A stretch of DNA of 64,000 nt. Origin: Nicotiana tabacum (lineage: Eukaryota > Streptophyta > Magnoliopsida > Solanales > Solanaceae). Below the pieces are notes generated by a model. It made no database searches. It saw only the letters and a list, made by a program, of their open reading frames with translations, and was not told where the DNA came from. The position numbers and the translations under genes were made by a program. How positions within the stretch are numbered: the first letter of the stretch is position 1; each line of letters begins with the position of its first letter. Shown here piece by piece: positions 35,101 through 46,700 of this stretch. Location of the stretch: positions 98,006,826 through 98,070,825 of the forward strand of contig NC_134093.1 of NCBI RefSeq assembly GCF_000715075.1. Direction: 5' to 3'.

Positions 35101-37208
35101 ATGGCCAACACTCCTGAAAACCCTTCATCCCCACCCAAGAAAATCACACCCACACCATCTATCACACCTTCAGCCACACCTCTATCTAAGAAAGGAAGAA
35201 CTAAGATGCTTGCTCGCAAAACTGTGGCAGCGAGCGTATTATCCAAGAAATTAGATAAATAATTGAAGGATAGCCAGTCGAGGAACCTCAGAAATATGAA
35301 GATACATTTAAATCTGCTACTGAGGGGGAAGAAATGGTTTTTTCTGAAACTAAACAGGTATCTTCTAGCCCTAAAGTTACTCCTGAGATAATTTCTGAAG
35401 TTGATACAAATTTGGAGAATAGGTTTGTGCTGGTAGGGTCTATAGCAGGTGTTGAAACTACTGTGTCTGTAGAAGTTGGTGGTAAAAATAAAAAGGGAAA
35501 CAAAAGGAGAGCAAGAGAGTTAGGAGTGTTGTGAGGGAAAAGGATAAAAGAGTGGTTGATCCTTCACCCACTCCCGTGAGTTTAACCAAAGACACAAGTG
35601 CAATGGTTGTTTGGGAAGAGAAATCTAGTGGAGAAGATGAGAGTGTATAGAAAACAGGGAAAAGTGGGTATGGCGAAGCTGCTGAAGGGCTTGTTCAACT
35701 TGGGAAAAATAGAGATGAACCTGGTTCATTTGTAGAGGAAACCCTAGCAGACCTACTGAAGAAAGTGACTGAGAGCTATAATCCAAAGAAGAAAGGAACT
35801 TCCAAGACTAAAACCCCTGGTACCGCTAGGGCTAACAAAAAAAGAAAGGCTGCCCCTTCTGTTACTGTTGAAATTCCTCCCACAAGAGGAAGAGCTACAA
35901 AAAGCCAGCTAAAGCAGAATGAGGCAGATTTGCAGAAATCCTTAGAAGAAAGCAAAAGAAAAATGGTTGCTAAGGGAAAGAAGAAGATGTATGAGCCTGT
36001 TGAGGCTATTGATAGTGATGAGGTGGACCTGGTCCTTCGAGATGAAGAAGAGACTAAATAAGTGGAGGTTCTGACTCCAAAACCCAAGAAAGCCAAGACT
36101 TCCATTAAGAAGTCTATTTTTGAGTCTAAGTCTGCTGAACCATCTACCCTGGAAAAGAACCAGGTCTGCTGTGAAGTCAAAACAAGTGAAAATTATTGAG
36201 GAAGAAGAATGGAGTGGAGAGGAAGAGGAAGGTGATTCTGACACTGAGAAAGACAAGATGGCCAAGTTTGGAAAGACAATTTTGAAGGGTAGACTCCTCA
36301 TGGACTTGGAGGAGCAAAGAATGGTATTGCTTTTGGAGAAGTTGGAATTGCAAGGCTGGAAGGACATGGTCCTTCAAAATGATGGCAAGTTGGACAGGAA
36401 TGAAATTGTTGAGTTTATGGTAAATGGTGAGGTGAAAGATGGAAGGGTTATCAGTATAGTGAAAGAAGTGCAAGTATCCTTCGATGTGAAGGAGTTGGGA
36501 GAAATTCTGGGTGTACCTGCTGAGGGATACAATGACTATACAAAGTTTAAGTGGCCAAGCCTAGAAAATCTTCCTACTGCCCTTGCCATTACCAAAATAT
36601 TCAGTGACAATGAAGAGGAAGTTGAGCCCAAGTGTGTGTACAAGAGTGAGATGAAGCCACCAGTGTTGTTTGAATTTGTTTACAAATATGTTCTGCCAAG
36701 GCAGGAAAGGAGGCACATTGCAAACTTTATGGACTTAGTCCTCATGGAATGTTTAGACAGTGGGAGGTAGATTAATTGACCTGGATTTATAATCCAGCTT
36801 CTTGATAGGGTTCTAAATGGCACCAAGACTCATGCCATTCCCTATGGCTTCATTCTCACAGTTGTGCTTGCACATTTAAAGGTACCTATGAAGAAGTGGG
36901 AGGTTGGTACAAGCAAGGATCATTTTACGCTGCTTGCTAGTGACTATGAAGTCCATGCCACTCTTAAAGAACCTGGTTCATCCAAAAAGGTACCAGTGAA
37001 TAGAAAGGTGCGAGCCTTAGTGCAAGAAAGTGGGGCTAAGGATGTTGAGATTGAGATGCTGAAGAAGAGGTTGGCAGAGGTGGAGACTGAGAGAGATGCT
37101 CTCAGAACTGAGCTGGCAAGAGAAAAGGAGAAGAATGATAGCATTCTTCAAAATATGCTGAAACTCCTCCAAGCCAAAAACCAAGCACCTAGTTCTTCCC
37201 AGCCTTAA
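35101..37208 (+). pseudogene. copia 2 extra 3' coding region (Pro/Lys-rich, plant-mobile-element domain, coiled coil)
   Basis: ATG at 35101 (MANTPENPSSPPKKITP) opens a Pro/Thr/Ser-rich, basic N-terminus. After a stop near 35260 the coding sense continues across frames, with 'GGKNKKGNKRRAREL' (35480-35520), 'SKTKTPGTARANKKRKAAP' (nuclear-signal-like) and 'RATKSQLKQNEADLQKSLEE'. It then holds a globular part (36240-36770) with 'FDVKELGEILGVPAEGYNDY', 'PPVLFEFVYKYVLPRQ' and 'RRHIANFMDLVLMECL', reminiscent of the 'putative plant transposon protein' domain. A C-terminal coiled coil follows ('VEIEMLKKRLAEVETERDAL', ending QAPSSSQP at 37205). There is no signal peptide or membrane segment, so an envelope role is not supported. 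Confidence 0.75.
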
Positions 37209-37665
37209 GCCTCCTAGCCTAGTGTAGATCAACCAGTGACCCAGTTCGGGATTTTTTTGTTTTTGCTCATGTTTCCAGTATTTTTATTTCTTTTTATGCT
37301 TTTTGGAAGACTCATATCAATCATCAATAAAATTCACTGTCTTTTGCTCTAACTGTTTATTTATATTTCTTTGATGGTTAAAATTCTTAGCTTGATCTAT
37401 GATGATTAATTCATGTTTCCATTTGAAATAGCCCAAGTGGTCATGAGTAAGTTTTAAAATCTGGTTATCTCATATTATTTATGTAACTTTTTGATGATGA
37501 CAAAAGAGGGGAAAAGGTGGTGCTTTACACTTTGAACAGTGATGTTTATAACCTAATGAACCTGATCCTTGATGATAAGTGAAAATTATTCTAACATTGT
37601 GTTGATGTTGGGCTAAGTTGAAACAGGGCCTAAGTTTATCAAAAGCACAGAGTTTGTCATCATCA
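37209..37665 (+). other. copia 2 3' untranslated region
   Basis: This is non-coding AT-rich sequence between the extra gene and the LTR. 'gatgatgacaaaagagggga' at about 37493-37512 is purine-rich but not next to the LTR. No gene is seen. Confidence 0.6.
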
Positions 37666-37678
37666 GGAAGGGGAAATT
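37664..37678 (+). other. copia 2 polypurine tract
   Basis: 'caggaaggggaaatt' directly precedes the 3' LTR (TGTTGGCC at 37679). Its position and purine content fit the plus-strand primer. Confidence 0.82.
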
Positions 37679-38592
37679 TGTTGGCCCAAGTGAAGGTTTG
37701 TTTTGAAGATTGACAAAGGAAGCTCAGGCACGAACCAGGTCCATCCCTTGTGTGCATAGACACGGATAGATTCGAGCATGTGGGATGCACGTGAAGGAGA
37801 TAAGCTTAACTTGGTACAATTGATATCTCATGTTCGAAAAAGTTGCATAATTGATAAGGAGAAGGACTCTTTAATCAAAGAGAACACTATCCAAGATAAG
37901 GGAGGAGTTAGAAGTTGAGATCAACTAGAACTCTTCCACCAAGGAAGAGTAGCATTAGAACTCTAGTTATTTTCTACTCTACTAACTCTATAAATCGTAA
38001 GATGTTCTTATTCTACAGTGATGCACAAAAGCAGAAGTTAAACGTAAATTGAGAACCAAATAGCAAGGCATTTTGCAAGCAATTCGGGTATGATTTAAGT
38101 GTATAAACCTGAAGCTACATGAACCAGATAGAAGAACCAGCTCCAAGTGTCTGTCTTTTATTCTAGTTCAATTGTAGTAGGTGTTTTCATATTATACATT
38201 TCAGCTTTATCTAGAGACAATTATGGTACTCAAAGTATTCAAGTTAGAGTTAACATGAAGTTATCGCAGCAGTTAGAGGTTGGTTGCCACAACGGGATTA
38301 GAGTTAATCCTAGGTTTACAAAAGTATTTTGTAAATGCAGTTTTTGGCTCAGTAATTTAGTGGAGAGTTTGAAAAAATCCTACTGAGAAGTAGGTCGTGA
38401 TTTTTTTACCTTTTGAGCCAGGTATTTTCTACATAAAATACTTGTGTTCTTTACTTTCCGCATTTACTGTTTCATCAATAGTAGGTTAAGGAACAAATAA
38501 AAGAACCCGGTCCTTCTATAATCAGTTTAGACGAAAAATTGGGTACTATACAAATCACTCCCTCTTGTTTGATATTGAAGTTAAAAACCTCA
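37679..38592 (+). repeat. copia 2 3' LTR (914 bp)
   Basis: It aligns end to end with the 5' LTR and shows moderate divergence (scattered substitutions, a small insertion 'gcagaagtt' near 38030, and loss of the C-run tract). TATAAAT is at 37989-37995. CTCAT follows at 38593-38597. Confidence 0.93.
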
Positions 38593-38714
38593 CTCATTCA
38601 TTCACTTTCTAAACTAAGATTTGAGTGTGACTTCCGACCTTCTCATTTTGTCAGTTATCAGGCATACAAGTACCAAGTATGTGCTTAGTATGAAAAACAG
38701 CCCCTACCATCTTC

Positions 38715-38905
38715 GACAGGGGCGGAGCCACAATTCTATTTAACGGGTTCAGCAAAATTTATTTATTCTGACTTAAACTTTATATTTGTGTTAAAAATTT
38801 ACTTCATATGTACAAATAATTTATCCAGAATTCAATATACTGTCATTTTAAAAATTCAGAATAATTGATGTTGGAATTGTCAATAAACCTTATGGTACCC
38901 GATAA
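38715..38905 (+). mobile_element. hAT-like element fragment (CAGGGGCGGAGCC end)
   Basis: 'gacaggggcggagccac' followed by 'aacgggttcag' is a widespread plant hAT-type element start (recognised from memory). The expected inverted right end (ggctccgcc) is absent, so it is truncated. Copy 1 lacks this segment. Confidence 0.55.
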
Positions 38906-39547
38906 ATTAAAGTCTCCAAATTTTTCAAGAAGCAATTTCTCAAGATTTTTCCTTCAGAACATCTCTCCAATTCTTCTTGAATTTGCTTTGATCTATCCCT
39001 TTTTATAAGTCGTTAAAAACTTTTGTAATGTACCAAAATGAGATAGAATACTTTTCTAAACTAGCCTAACATTGACAAACTATTTCAAAACGTCTATTCG
39101 ATCGCCTTGGACTTTATAATTTATATGTAATAATGTAATCTAAAAGTGAAACGAAGAAAAAGTCAGAGACCATATATGCTTCTCCACAAATCCTCCCTAC
39201 ACATTAGCATGGGTCAATTCACACATTTTCAAAATGAGTTTAATTATTGTATAGTGACAGTATAAAAGAAATTTATATTATTGGGTCACTTAAAAAATAT
39301 TTATACTTAACCGCTTATAATAGGCGAAAATAAGGCAAACAACCTTGTACAAGAGATTAAATTACTCTAATAGTATAAAAAGAATTATATTTTCAATGTA
39401 TATATAAGTTAAATCCTTTGAATATTCCTACAAACTTGACTACGTGCTGGGGTCGATCTACAAGGCTAAGTCTATACCATATAAACATCAATCTAAAAGA
39501 TAATTATATTTAACCGCTTATAATAGGCGAAAATAAAGCGAACAACC

Positions 39548-40258
39548 GAGAAGCGGTTCAATAAAGTAGTTGGCCTAAAGCCAAATTTTAACATGAGGTC
39601 TTAGACGTATTTAATAAAATTCTTATATTTTTCTTTTTGAAGTTTATTTTTTGACTTTTTTGGATGCAAAATTGCTAATTATTTTTTTATGATCAATTTT
39701 TACAGAGCAATTTATTTTTCAATTGATAATGTAACAAATCCACTTACTCTTTATTGAAACTTTATTGATCTTAAATTATATTTTTTTAATTATAATTTTG
39801 ATTTGCCTTCCAAAGAAACAATCATGTGCTAAATACTTATGTTCTAACTTTTCACTAGCTAATTTACTTGAAACGTGATTACGGTAGTCTGAAAAGAAAA
39901 CAATTATAAAAAATTAAAGTAGTAAACAAAAGTGATTCTAACTAGAGTAAAATAAGTACAATTAATTAATTGCAGATTAATTTGTCTACCACTTCTATTC
40001 ACAATTACCTCAAGCACATCAATTAAAAAAACAACATAAAATATGTAACTGTGTGACTAATGATTGTTTGTAAGTTGGCAGTAAATGATCGAAAAACAAT
40101 TCTTAGAATTACTCATAACTATTAGTAGTAATTATTTAATATTTATAGATATAACATATGTTATAATTTATAAACATAAAAAGGAGTAAATTCTGGGGCC
40201 TCCTATTTTTGGGGGCTTAAAGCTTTCGCTTTAGTCGCCTGGGGTCGAGCCGGCACAG
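39548..40258. mobile_element. hAT-like insertion, 711 bp, 7-of-8 target duplication
   Basis: gaacaacc (39540-39547) and aaacaacc (40259-40266) flank it. Joining the flanks restores the sequence seen in the neighbouring duplicate near 39330-39350 (gcaaacaaccttgtac). The right end, read inward, is CTGTGCCGGCTCGACCCC, similar to known hAT ends; the left end (gagaagcgg) is not a good match and may be damaged. It has no coding sequence. The insertion itself is well supported, the superfamily less so. Confidence 0.6.
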
Positions 40259-40872
40259 AAACAACCTTGTACAAGAGATTAAATTACTCTAATAGTATAA
40301 AAAGAATTATATTTTCAGTGTATATATATGTTAAATCCTTTGAATATGCCTACAAACTTGACTACGTGTTGGGGTCGATCTACAAAGTCAAGCTTCTGCC
40401 AGTGTTTTAAAAGGCGCGGGCGTAAGGTGAGGTGCTTTACATATGTCTCAGCGACGCATAAGCCCGAGGCACGGCGCGTAAACCCCATGGATATTTAACT
40501 TTAATATTTTATAAAATAATATAATTACAGTAAATATTTATAAACACGTAAAATTGCATAAATATTGAAGAAAACTATAAATATGTGAAAAATGTATACA
40601 TAGACGTGCTCCATCTCCACACAAAAACTAGTCAAAATAATCTATTATACCCTACTTACAAGCACAAGTAACTTGAGTCGAAAAGAATAAAGGTTTCTAC
40701 ACGGAGGAACAAAAAGGATAACTAATTAACCTGCAATTTGAACTTTGCACTTGCTGATATGAAGGAGAATAGAGTTCTCTTTGTATTTGTAAAAAAATAA
40801 TTGAATATTCGTTACTTTTGGGAGATATTAGCAAACTAGCGGACAAGATAAAGAATTGGGAAAGACCACAAA

Positions 40873-43262
40873 TGTAACGACTCGGCCGATCGTTTTGAGT
40901 ATTACATTCTCATTTTCCCATTTACTGCTCAATATATGCTTTAAAGTTGTTATGTGACTTGCCGGGGTAATTGGTTCGGGTCCGGTGAGGTTTTGGAATG
41001 AATTGAAAAACTTAGTTTCAAGGGTTAAAGTTTAAGTTGAAATAGTTGACCGGATATTGACTGTGTAAACGACCCCAGAATAGAGTTTTGATGATTCTAA
41101 TAGTTCCATATAGTGATTTTGGACTTAGGAGCATGTACGGAAAATTATTTAGAAGTCCGTAGTTAAATTAAACTTGAAATGGCTAAAATAGAAATTTAAG
41201 TTTGAAAGTTTGACCGGGGAGTTAACTTTTTAATATCGGGGTCAGAATTCGATTTTGAAAATTGAAATAGGTTTGATATGCCCTTTATGACTTGTATGCA
41301 AAATTTGAGGTCAATCAGACTTGATTTGGTAGGTTTCAGCATCGAATGTAGAAGTTGAAAATTCTTGGTTTTACTAGGCTTTAATTGGGGTATGATTCGT
41401 GATTTTAGCGTTGTTTAATGTGATTTGAGGTTTCGACTAAGTTCGTATGATGTTTTAGGACTTGTTGGTGTATTTGGTTGAGATTTCGGGGGCCTCGGGT
41501 GAGTTTCGAATGGTTAAACGGATCAAATTTGGACTTAGAGCAATTCTGAAATTTTTCCAATTCTGGTGCAATCGCACCTGCGATGGAAATGGTCGCAGGT
41601 GCGCGACAAAAAAAGTGACAAAATGGTCAAGCTTACAGTAGAAGCGGAGTCGCACTTGCAGCTTCGTGATCGCAGAAGCGGAAAAGGGAAGGGCCTAGCT
41701 TCATCGCAGAAGCAGACTGCTGTCTGCAGAAGCATCTCGGACCGCAGAAGCATGAAGGTCCTCGCATCTGCCAGACCGGAGATGCAGCTAAGTGCATCGC
41801 AGATGCGAAAAATGCATGGGCAGAATATAAGCGAAGGGTCCGAGAGTTTCTCATTTTTGGACATTTCAAATACGGGTTGAGGTGATGTTTGAGAGATTTT
41901 TGGTATGGTTAGACTCGTAGTTGAATGGGCATTCATATTTTGTAACTTTTGTCGGATTCCGACATGTGGGACCCACGGACGATTTTTGAGTGCAATTTCG
42001 AATTTTGTTGGAAAATTAGTATTTTCATATGAAATTAATTCCTATAATTTGTATTGACTGAATTGAATTATTGGTGACTAGATTCGAGGCATTTGGAGAC
42101 CGATTCGCGAGGCAAAGGCACTGTAGGGACCCACAGAGGTCGTGTACATGTTGACTTATCTGCTAAATTATTATTTTGTACTCAATCATAGTTTACTTGT
42201 TTATTTTATCTCAATCTCTATTGTTCATTATTGATGCATCATGTCATTGTTGTTTGGGCTGATTTTCATGATTATTGAGAGCCCGAGAGACTGGAGAGTT
42301 TATGACTGAGTGAGGCCAGGGGCCTGATTGTGAGATATTATACTATAGCACGTGAGTTGTTCGTGCAGCACGTGAGTTGTCCGTGCGAATCAAGATATTA
42401 TACTATAGCATGTGAGTTGTCTATGCAGCACGTGAGTTGTCTGTGCGGATCTAGATATTGATACTATAGTACGTGAGTTGTCCGTGCAGCACGTGAGTTG
42501 TCCGTACGGATTATAGCGCTTGGGCTGAAGGAGCCCCTCCGGAGTCTGTACACACCCGCAGTGATCGCACGTACCTACTAAGTACGAGTGTTGAGCGAGT
42601 GGGAGGAGTGAGTGACCGTTGCTCTGAGAGAATACATTGATTTCATTATTGTAGTACTACAGTTGTCATATATCCTTATTTTGGAAAATTTCTAAAAGAT
42701 ATTATCTCATGTTTCAGTCAAACCTGATATGAAATTATTGCTTGGGCCTTAATTGTTGAACTTGCAAGCATGCCTACTTTCTTATATTGGAAATTACTGT
42801 AATTGGACTTAGTTGTGAAGCTCGTCACTACTTTCAGTTCTTTATTTAGTATTGTTACTTGCTGAGTTTATTGTACTCATATACACCCTGCATCTCGTGT
42901 TTAGATCCAGGTACTTCCGGATGCGGAGGTTGCTAGTTCTCGGAGTTTTTCCTGTTGGAGATTATCGAGGTAGATGCTTGACACCCATAGACCTTGACTC
43001 TCTTTCCTTTCAGCTTTTGTACTGTTATATATTTCGGACAGTATTTTTAGCAGTCAAAATTTGTTATCATTTAGATTCTCATATACTCAGTGACCCCGAA
43101 TTTTGGGAATGTATCTTATGTCAGTAATTTGTGAGATTTTTAATGGAAATTCAAATATTATGTTTTCAAACTTAAAAAAAATTGTGGTTTATTGAGGTTG
43201 TCGACTTGCCTAGTATTGAGATAGGCATCATCAAGACGGCGATGGATTTTTGGGTCGTGACA
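40873..43262 (+). repeat. gypsy C 5' LTR (2.39 kb)
   Basis: It begins TGTAACGACTCGGCCGATCG and ends GGGTCGTGACA. Compared with the 3' LTR it lacks about 200 bp (3' LTR about 49180-49380) and about 280 bp (about 49595-49870, including the conserved core), but keeps about 100 bp near 40925-41040 that the 3' LTR lost. The palindromic-word zone is 41570-41850 (cgcagaagcgg, cgcagatgcg). The hairpin array is at 42348-42515. Confidence 0.9.
42348..42515 (+). repeat. hairpin-word array GCACGTGAGTTGTCCGTGC, 6 units
   Basis: There are six copies of GCACGTGAGTTGTCCGTGC or close variants, in pairs joined by 'agatattatactata'. Each has a GCACG/CGTGC stem, and intact units contain CACGTG. The matching array in the 3' LTR has nine units. 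Confidence 0.92.
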
Positions 43263-43265
43263 AGT

Positions 43266-43278
43266 TGGTATCAGAGCC
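43266..43278 (+). other. gypsy C primer-binding site (initiator Met-tRNA)
   Basis: TGGTATCAGAGCC, a perfect match to the usual plant Met-tRNA site, begins three bases after the LTR. Confidence 0.95.
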
Positions 43279-43461
43279 TAGGTTACATAGGTCTCATGAG
43301 TCATGAGCAGGTTTAGTAGAGTCTTGTGCATCGGTACAGAGATGTCAGTACTTATCTTCGAGAGTCTGCCGAACACTTAGGAAAATTTCACTTTCTTGTA
43401 TTCTGTCGTGCGAATTTGTTGATTCCGGAAACTAATTTTTGGTTATTCTATTCTCTCACAG

Positions 43462-44900
43462 ATGGTGAGGACACGTAACACTGGATCGGACGGTCAGCCA
43501 CCAGTTAGGGCCGCGAGAGGTCGAGGTCGTGGTAGAGGTCGGTGCCGAGGTAGAGGTCGAGGTGTAGCTCGTACAACTGTTGGAGCAGCACCTGTAGCAC
43601 CACTAGTTGCTCCAGCTGAGGAGCAAATTCCAGATACAGATGAGCCGACAGGACTAGCTCAGGCACCAGCTGTGCCCATTATGATTCCAGGACTTTAGGA
43701 GGCTTTGGCTCAGATATTGACAGTTTGCACTGGCCTTGCTCAGGTGTTTTCGGCTCAGGACGCACCTGCCACTTCTCAGGCCGGGGGAGGTACTCATACC
43801 CCTATTTCCCATACTCTAGAGCAGGTAGTGTGGGGACTTCAGAAACCTGGGGCACTACCAGCCCAGCCAGTCATAACTACTCAAGCCTAGGTGGTCCCCG
43901 TTAGGGAAGATGATGAACAGAGGAGACTTGAGAGTTTTGGGAGGCTTCGATCTCTATCATTTAGCGGTGCTGAGTCAGAGGATGCCTAGGGTTTTCTGGA
44001 TAAGTGCCAGTGGATGCTTTGGATAACGGGTATTCTGGAGACCAGAGGGGTCTCGTTCACTACTTTTCAGTTTTTTGGGGATGCCTTCAGATGGTGGGAG
44101 GCCTATGAGAGGCGCAAGTCGGTCAGTGCAGTACAACTTACATGGCAGGAGTTCTCTGTTATCTTTTTGGAGAAGTTCGTGCCACAGTCTCGTAGGGAGG
44201 AGCTACGCAGACAGTTTGAGCAGCTTCGACAAATGGCATATCTGTGACACAGAACGAGATGAGATTTTTTGAGTTGGCTCGTCACGCAATTTGGTTGGTT
44301 CCCACTGATAGGGAGAGGATTATGAGGTTCATTGATGGCCTCACGTATCAGCTGTGGTTGCTTATGACTAGGGAGAGGGTATATGGTGCCACCTTTGGCG
44401 AGGTGGTTCACATTGCTCGGCAGATAAAGGTGGTTCGTAGCCAGGAACGTGGTGAGAGAGAGGCCAAGAGGCCTCGAGGTTTAGGCAGTTTTGGTGGGAT
44501 ACCTTCTGGGGGACAGTTCTACGACAGTAGGAGTCGCCCTTATAGGCCCGTTCGGACGACTCGTCCAGCTCATCGTGGTGCATTAGCTAGCCACGGTTCT
44601 TACAGTGCTCACTCAGGCCAGTCTTCATTCAATGCACTACCAGCGTAGAGTTCTCACCATGCCTCGTTTACTCAGGCTTCTACAGGTAATTCTTCGGGAC
44701 ATTAGGAGAAGTAGTTCCATCATAGGAGAGGTTGTTTCGAGTGCAGAAACTTTGGTCATATCAAGAGAGATTGCCCTAGATTGTTGAGTGGGGCTCCACA
44801 ATAGAGTTCTCGGCCGACGACACCAGCAACAACAGTTACACCACCCGCCCACCCAGCTCGGGGCGGAGCTCAGTCAACTAGGAGTTGCCCAAGAGGGGGA
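43462..44900 (+). pseudogene. gypsy C gag with zinc knuckle
   Basis: ATG at 43462 (MVRTRNTGSDG) opens an Arg/Gly-rich N-terminus, then an Ala/Pro-rich part. The capsid block contains 'FQFFGDAFRWWEAYERRK', 'LTWQEFSVIFLEKFVP' and 'RREELRRQFEQL' (44050-44240). After a shift near 44235 come 'FIDGLTYQL' and 'VVHIARQIKVV'. The knuckle CFECRNFGHIKRDC (44733-44774) is intact. Stops occur at 43696, 43888, 43987 and 44646. Confidence 0.9.
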
Positions 44901-45280
44901 GGCCAGATTCTATGTTTTTCCTACCAGGCCAGATGTTGTTGCTTTAGATGTAGTGATCACAGGAATTGTTTCAGTGTGCCACAAGGAAGCTTCTATATTA
45001 TTTGACCCTGGTTCTACTTATTCGTATATATCATCGTACATTACTCATTATTTGGATATGCCCCGTGAGTCCTTAGTTTCACATGTTCATGTATCTACGC
45101 CGGTAGGCGATACTATTACTATAGACCGTGTGTATCGGTTGTGTGTGGTAACTATTGGGGGACTGGAGACTAGAGTTGATCTTTTATTGCTTAGTATGGT
45201 TGATTTCAATGTAATCCTGGGTATGGATTAGTTGTCTCCATGTCATGCTATTCTGGATTGTCACGCAAAAACTGTGTAAT
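44901..45280 (+). pseudogene. gypsy C protease
   Basis: 'FYVFPTRPDVVALDVVITGI' leads to the active site 'ILFDPGSTYSYIS' near 45000 (D-P-G-S). Then come 'VSTPVGDTITIDRVYR' and 'VDFNVILGMD'; a TAG replaces Trp in the usual GMDWL at 45229-45231. Upstream it continues gag without a clean separate start. Confidence 0.9.
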
Positions 45281-46700
45281 TTCTTATTTAAAGGTGGCGA
45301 TACCGGGGTTGCCGAAGGTCGAATGGAGAGGTTCTCTAGATTTTATTCCCAACAGTGTAATTTCTTATTTAAAGGCCCAACGTATGGTTGGGAAGGGGTG
45401 TTTGTCATATTTGGCCTTTGTGAGAGATGTTGATGCAGATACTCCTACTATTGATTCAGTACCGGTAGTGCGAGACTTTTCGAATGTATTTCCTGCAGAC
45501 TTATCGGGTATGCCACCCGACATGGATATTAATTTCGGTATTGACTTGGTACCGGGCACACATCCCATTTCTATTCCTGTGTATCGTATGGCACCAGCTG
45601 AGTTTAAAGAATTAAAAGAGCAACTTTAGGAACTTCTTGATAAGGGGATTATTAGGCCTAGTGTGTTGCCTTGGGGTGCACCGGTTTTGTTTGTGAAAAA
45701 GAAAGATGGTACTATGCGGAATGCATTAATCACAGGCAGCTGAACAAAGTTATTATCAAGAATAAATATCCCTTGCCGCGTATTGATAATTTATTTGACC
45801 AGTGTCAGGGAGCGAGGGTATTCTCCAAGATTGATTTGAGATCCGGGTATCACTAGTTGATAATTCGGGATTCAGATATTCTAAAGATGGCATTCATGAC
45901 CCATTATTGTCACTATGAATTTCTCGTGATGTCTTTTGGGCTGACCAACGCCCCAGCAGCATTTATGCACTTGATAAATAGTGTATTTCAGCCATATCTT
46001 GAGTTATTTATCATAGTATTTATTGATGATATCCTAGGGTACTCACGTAGCCAGGAGGAGTATGCACATCACTTGGGTATTGTATTACAGAGGCTGAGAG
46101 AGGAGAGACTTTATGCCAAATTCTCTAAGTGTGAGTTCTGGCTTAGTTCGGTGGCATTCTTGGGGCACATAGTGTCCAGTGAAGGAATTAAGGTGGATCC
46201 GAAGAAGATAGAGGCAGTTCAGTGTTGTCTCAGGCCATCTTCAGCTACTGAGATTCAGAGTTTTATCGGCTTGGCCGGTTATTATCGTCACTTTGTGGAG
46301 GGTTTTTCGTCTATTGCATCACCTTTGACTAAATTGACCCAGAAAAGTGCTCCATTCAGGTGGTCAGATGAGTGTGAAGAGAACTTTCAGAAGCTCAAGA
46401 CTCCCTTGACCACAGCTCCAATTCTAGCTTTTCCTTCAGCTTCAGGGTCTTATACTCTATATTATGACGCGTCGCATATTGGTCTCGGCATAGTGCTGAT
46501 GCAAGATGGTAGGGTGATTACCTATGTGTCTAGACAGTTAAAGGTATATAAGAAGAATTATCTGGTCCACGACCTTTAGTTAGCATCTATTGTTCTTGCC
46601 TTAAAGATTTGGCAGCATTATATGTACATTGTCCATTGTGAGGTTTATACCGATCACCGGAGTCTACAACATCTGTTTAAATAGAAGGATCTTAATTTGC
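45281..46700 (+). pseudogene. gypsy C reverse transcriptase and RNase H
   Basis: RT blocks: 'IPVYRMAPAEFKELKEQL', a TAG, '[20 protein letters not shown]', 'VKKKDGT' with a damaged '[11 protein letters not shown]' (small indels near 45715), '[11 protein letters not shown]' plus a TAG, '[14 protein letters not shown]' and the active-site '[11 protein letters not shown]' near 46019. RNase H starts near 46450 ('[18 protein letters not shown]') and ends with '[15 protein letters not shown]'. The stretch from 45857 to 46579 is open. Confidence 0.92.

Larger units (their letters stand above)
28486..38592 (+). mobile_element. copia 2: SIRE/Maximus-type Ty1/copia element, 10.1 kb
   Basis: Order: 930-bp LTR, Met-tRNA primer site, gag with coiled coil and two zinc knuckles, protease, integrase, RT, RNase H, a long extra coding region, polypurine tract, 914-bp LTR. 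The size, the large gag and the extra 3' coding region are what is known of the SIRE/Maximus lineage. It is flanked by perfect CTCAT. Stops and frameshifts occur in gag, protease, RNase H and the extra region, but integrase plus RT form one open frame of 709 codons, so it is younger than copia 1. Confidence 0.93.
38593..40391. other. spacer 'copy 2', left part, with insertions
   Basis: It is collinear with copy 1 from 14721 on. It differs by a roughly 300-bp insertion (38625-38930) containing a hAT-like end, by a local duplication of about 190 bp (from about 39290, repeated from about 39495), and by an insert inside the second duplicate (39548-40258). It is non-coding. Confidence 0.75.

Noticed and set aside
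35776..36473. Minus-strand frames of 98-141 codons under the extra region of copia 2
   Set aside because: They are antisense shadows of a Lys/Glu-rich coding strand. They give Ser/Phe/Leu-rich text without motifs.
35101..37208. Envelope gene in copia 2
   Set aside because: No signal peptide, hydrophobic membrane stretch or envelope-like layout is visible. Only the position matches the 'envelope-like' gene of SIRE elements.
41455..41936. Long minus- and plus-strand frames in the gypsy C 5' LTR
   Set aside because: They sit in the palindromic-word zone of the LTR and are not kept intact in the 3' LTR.
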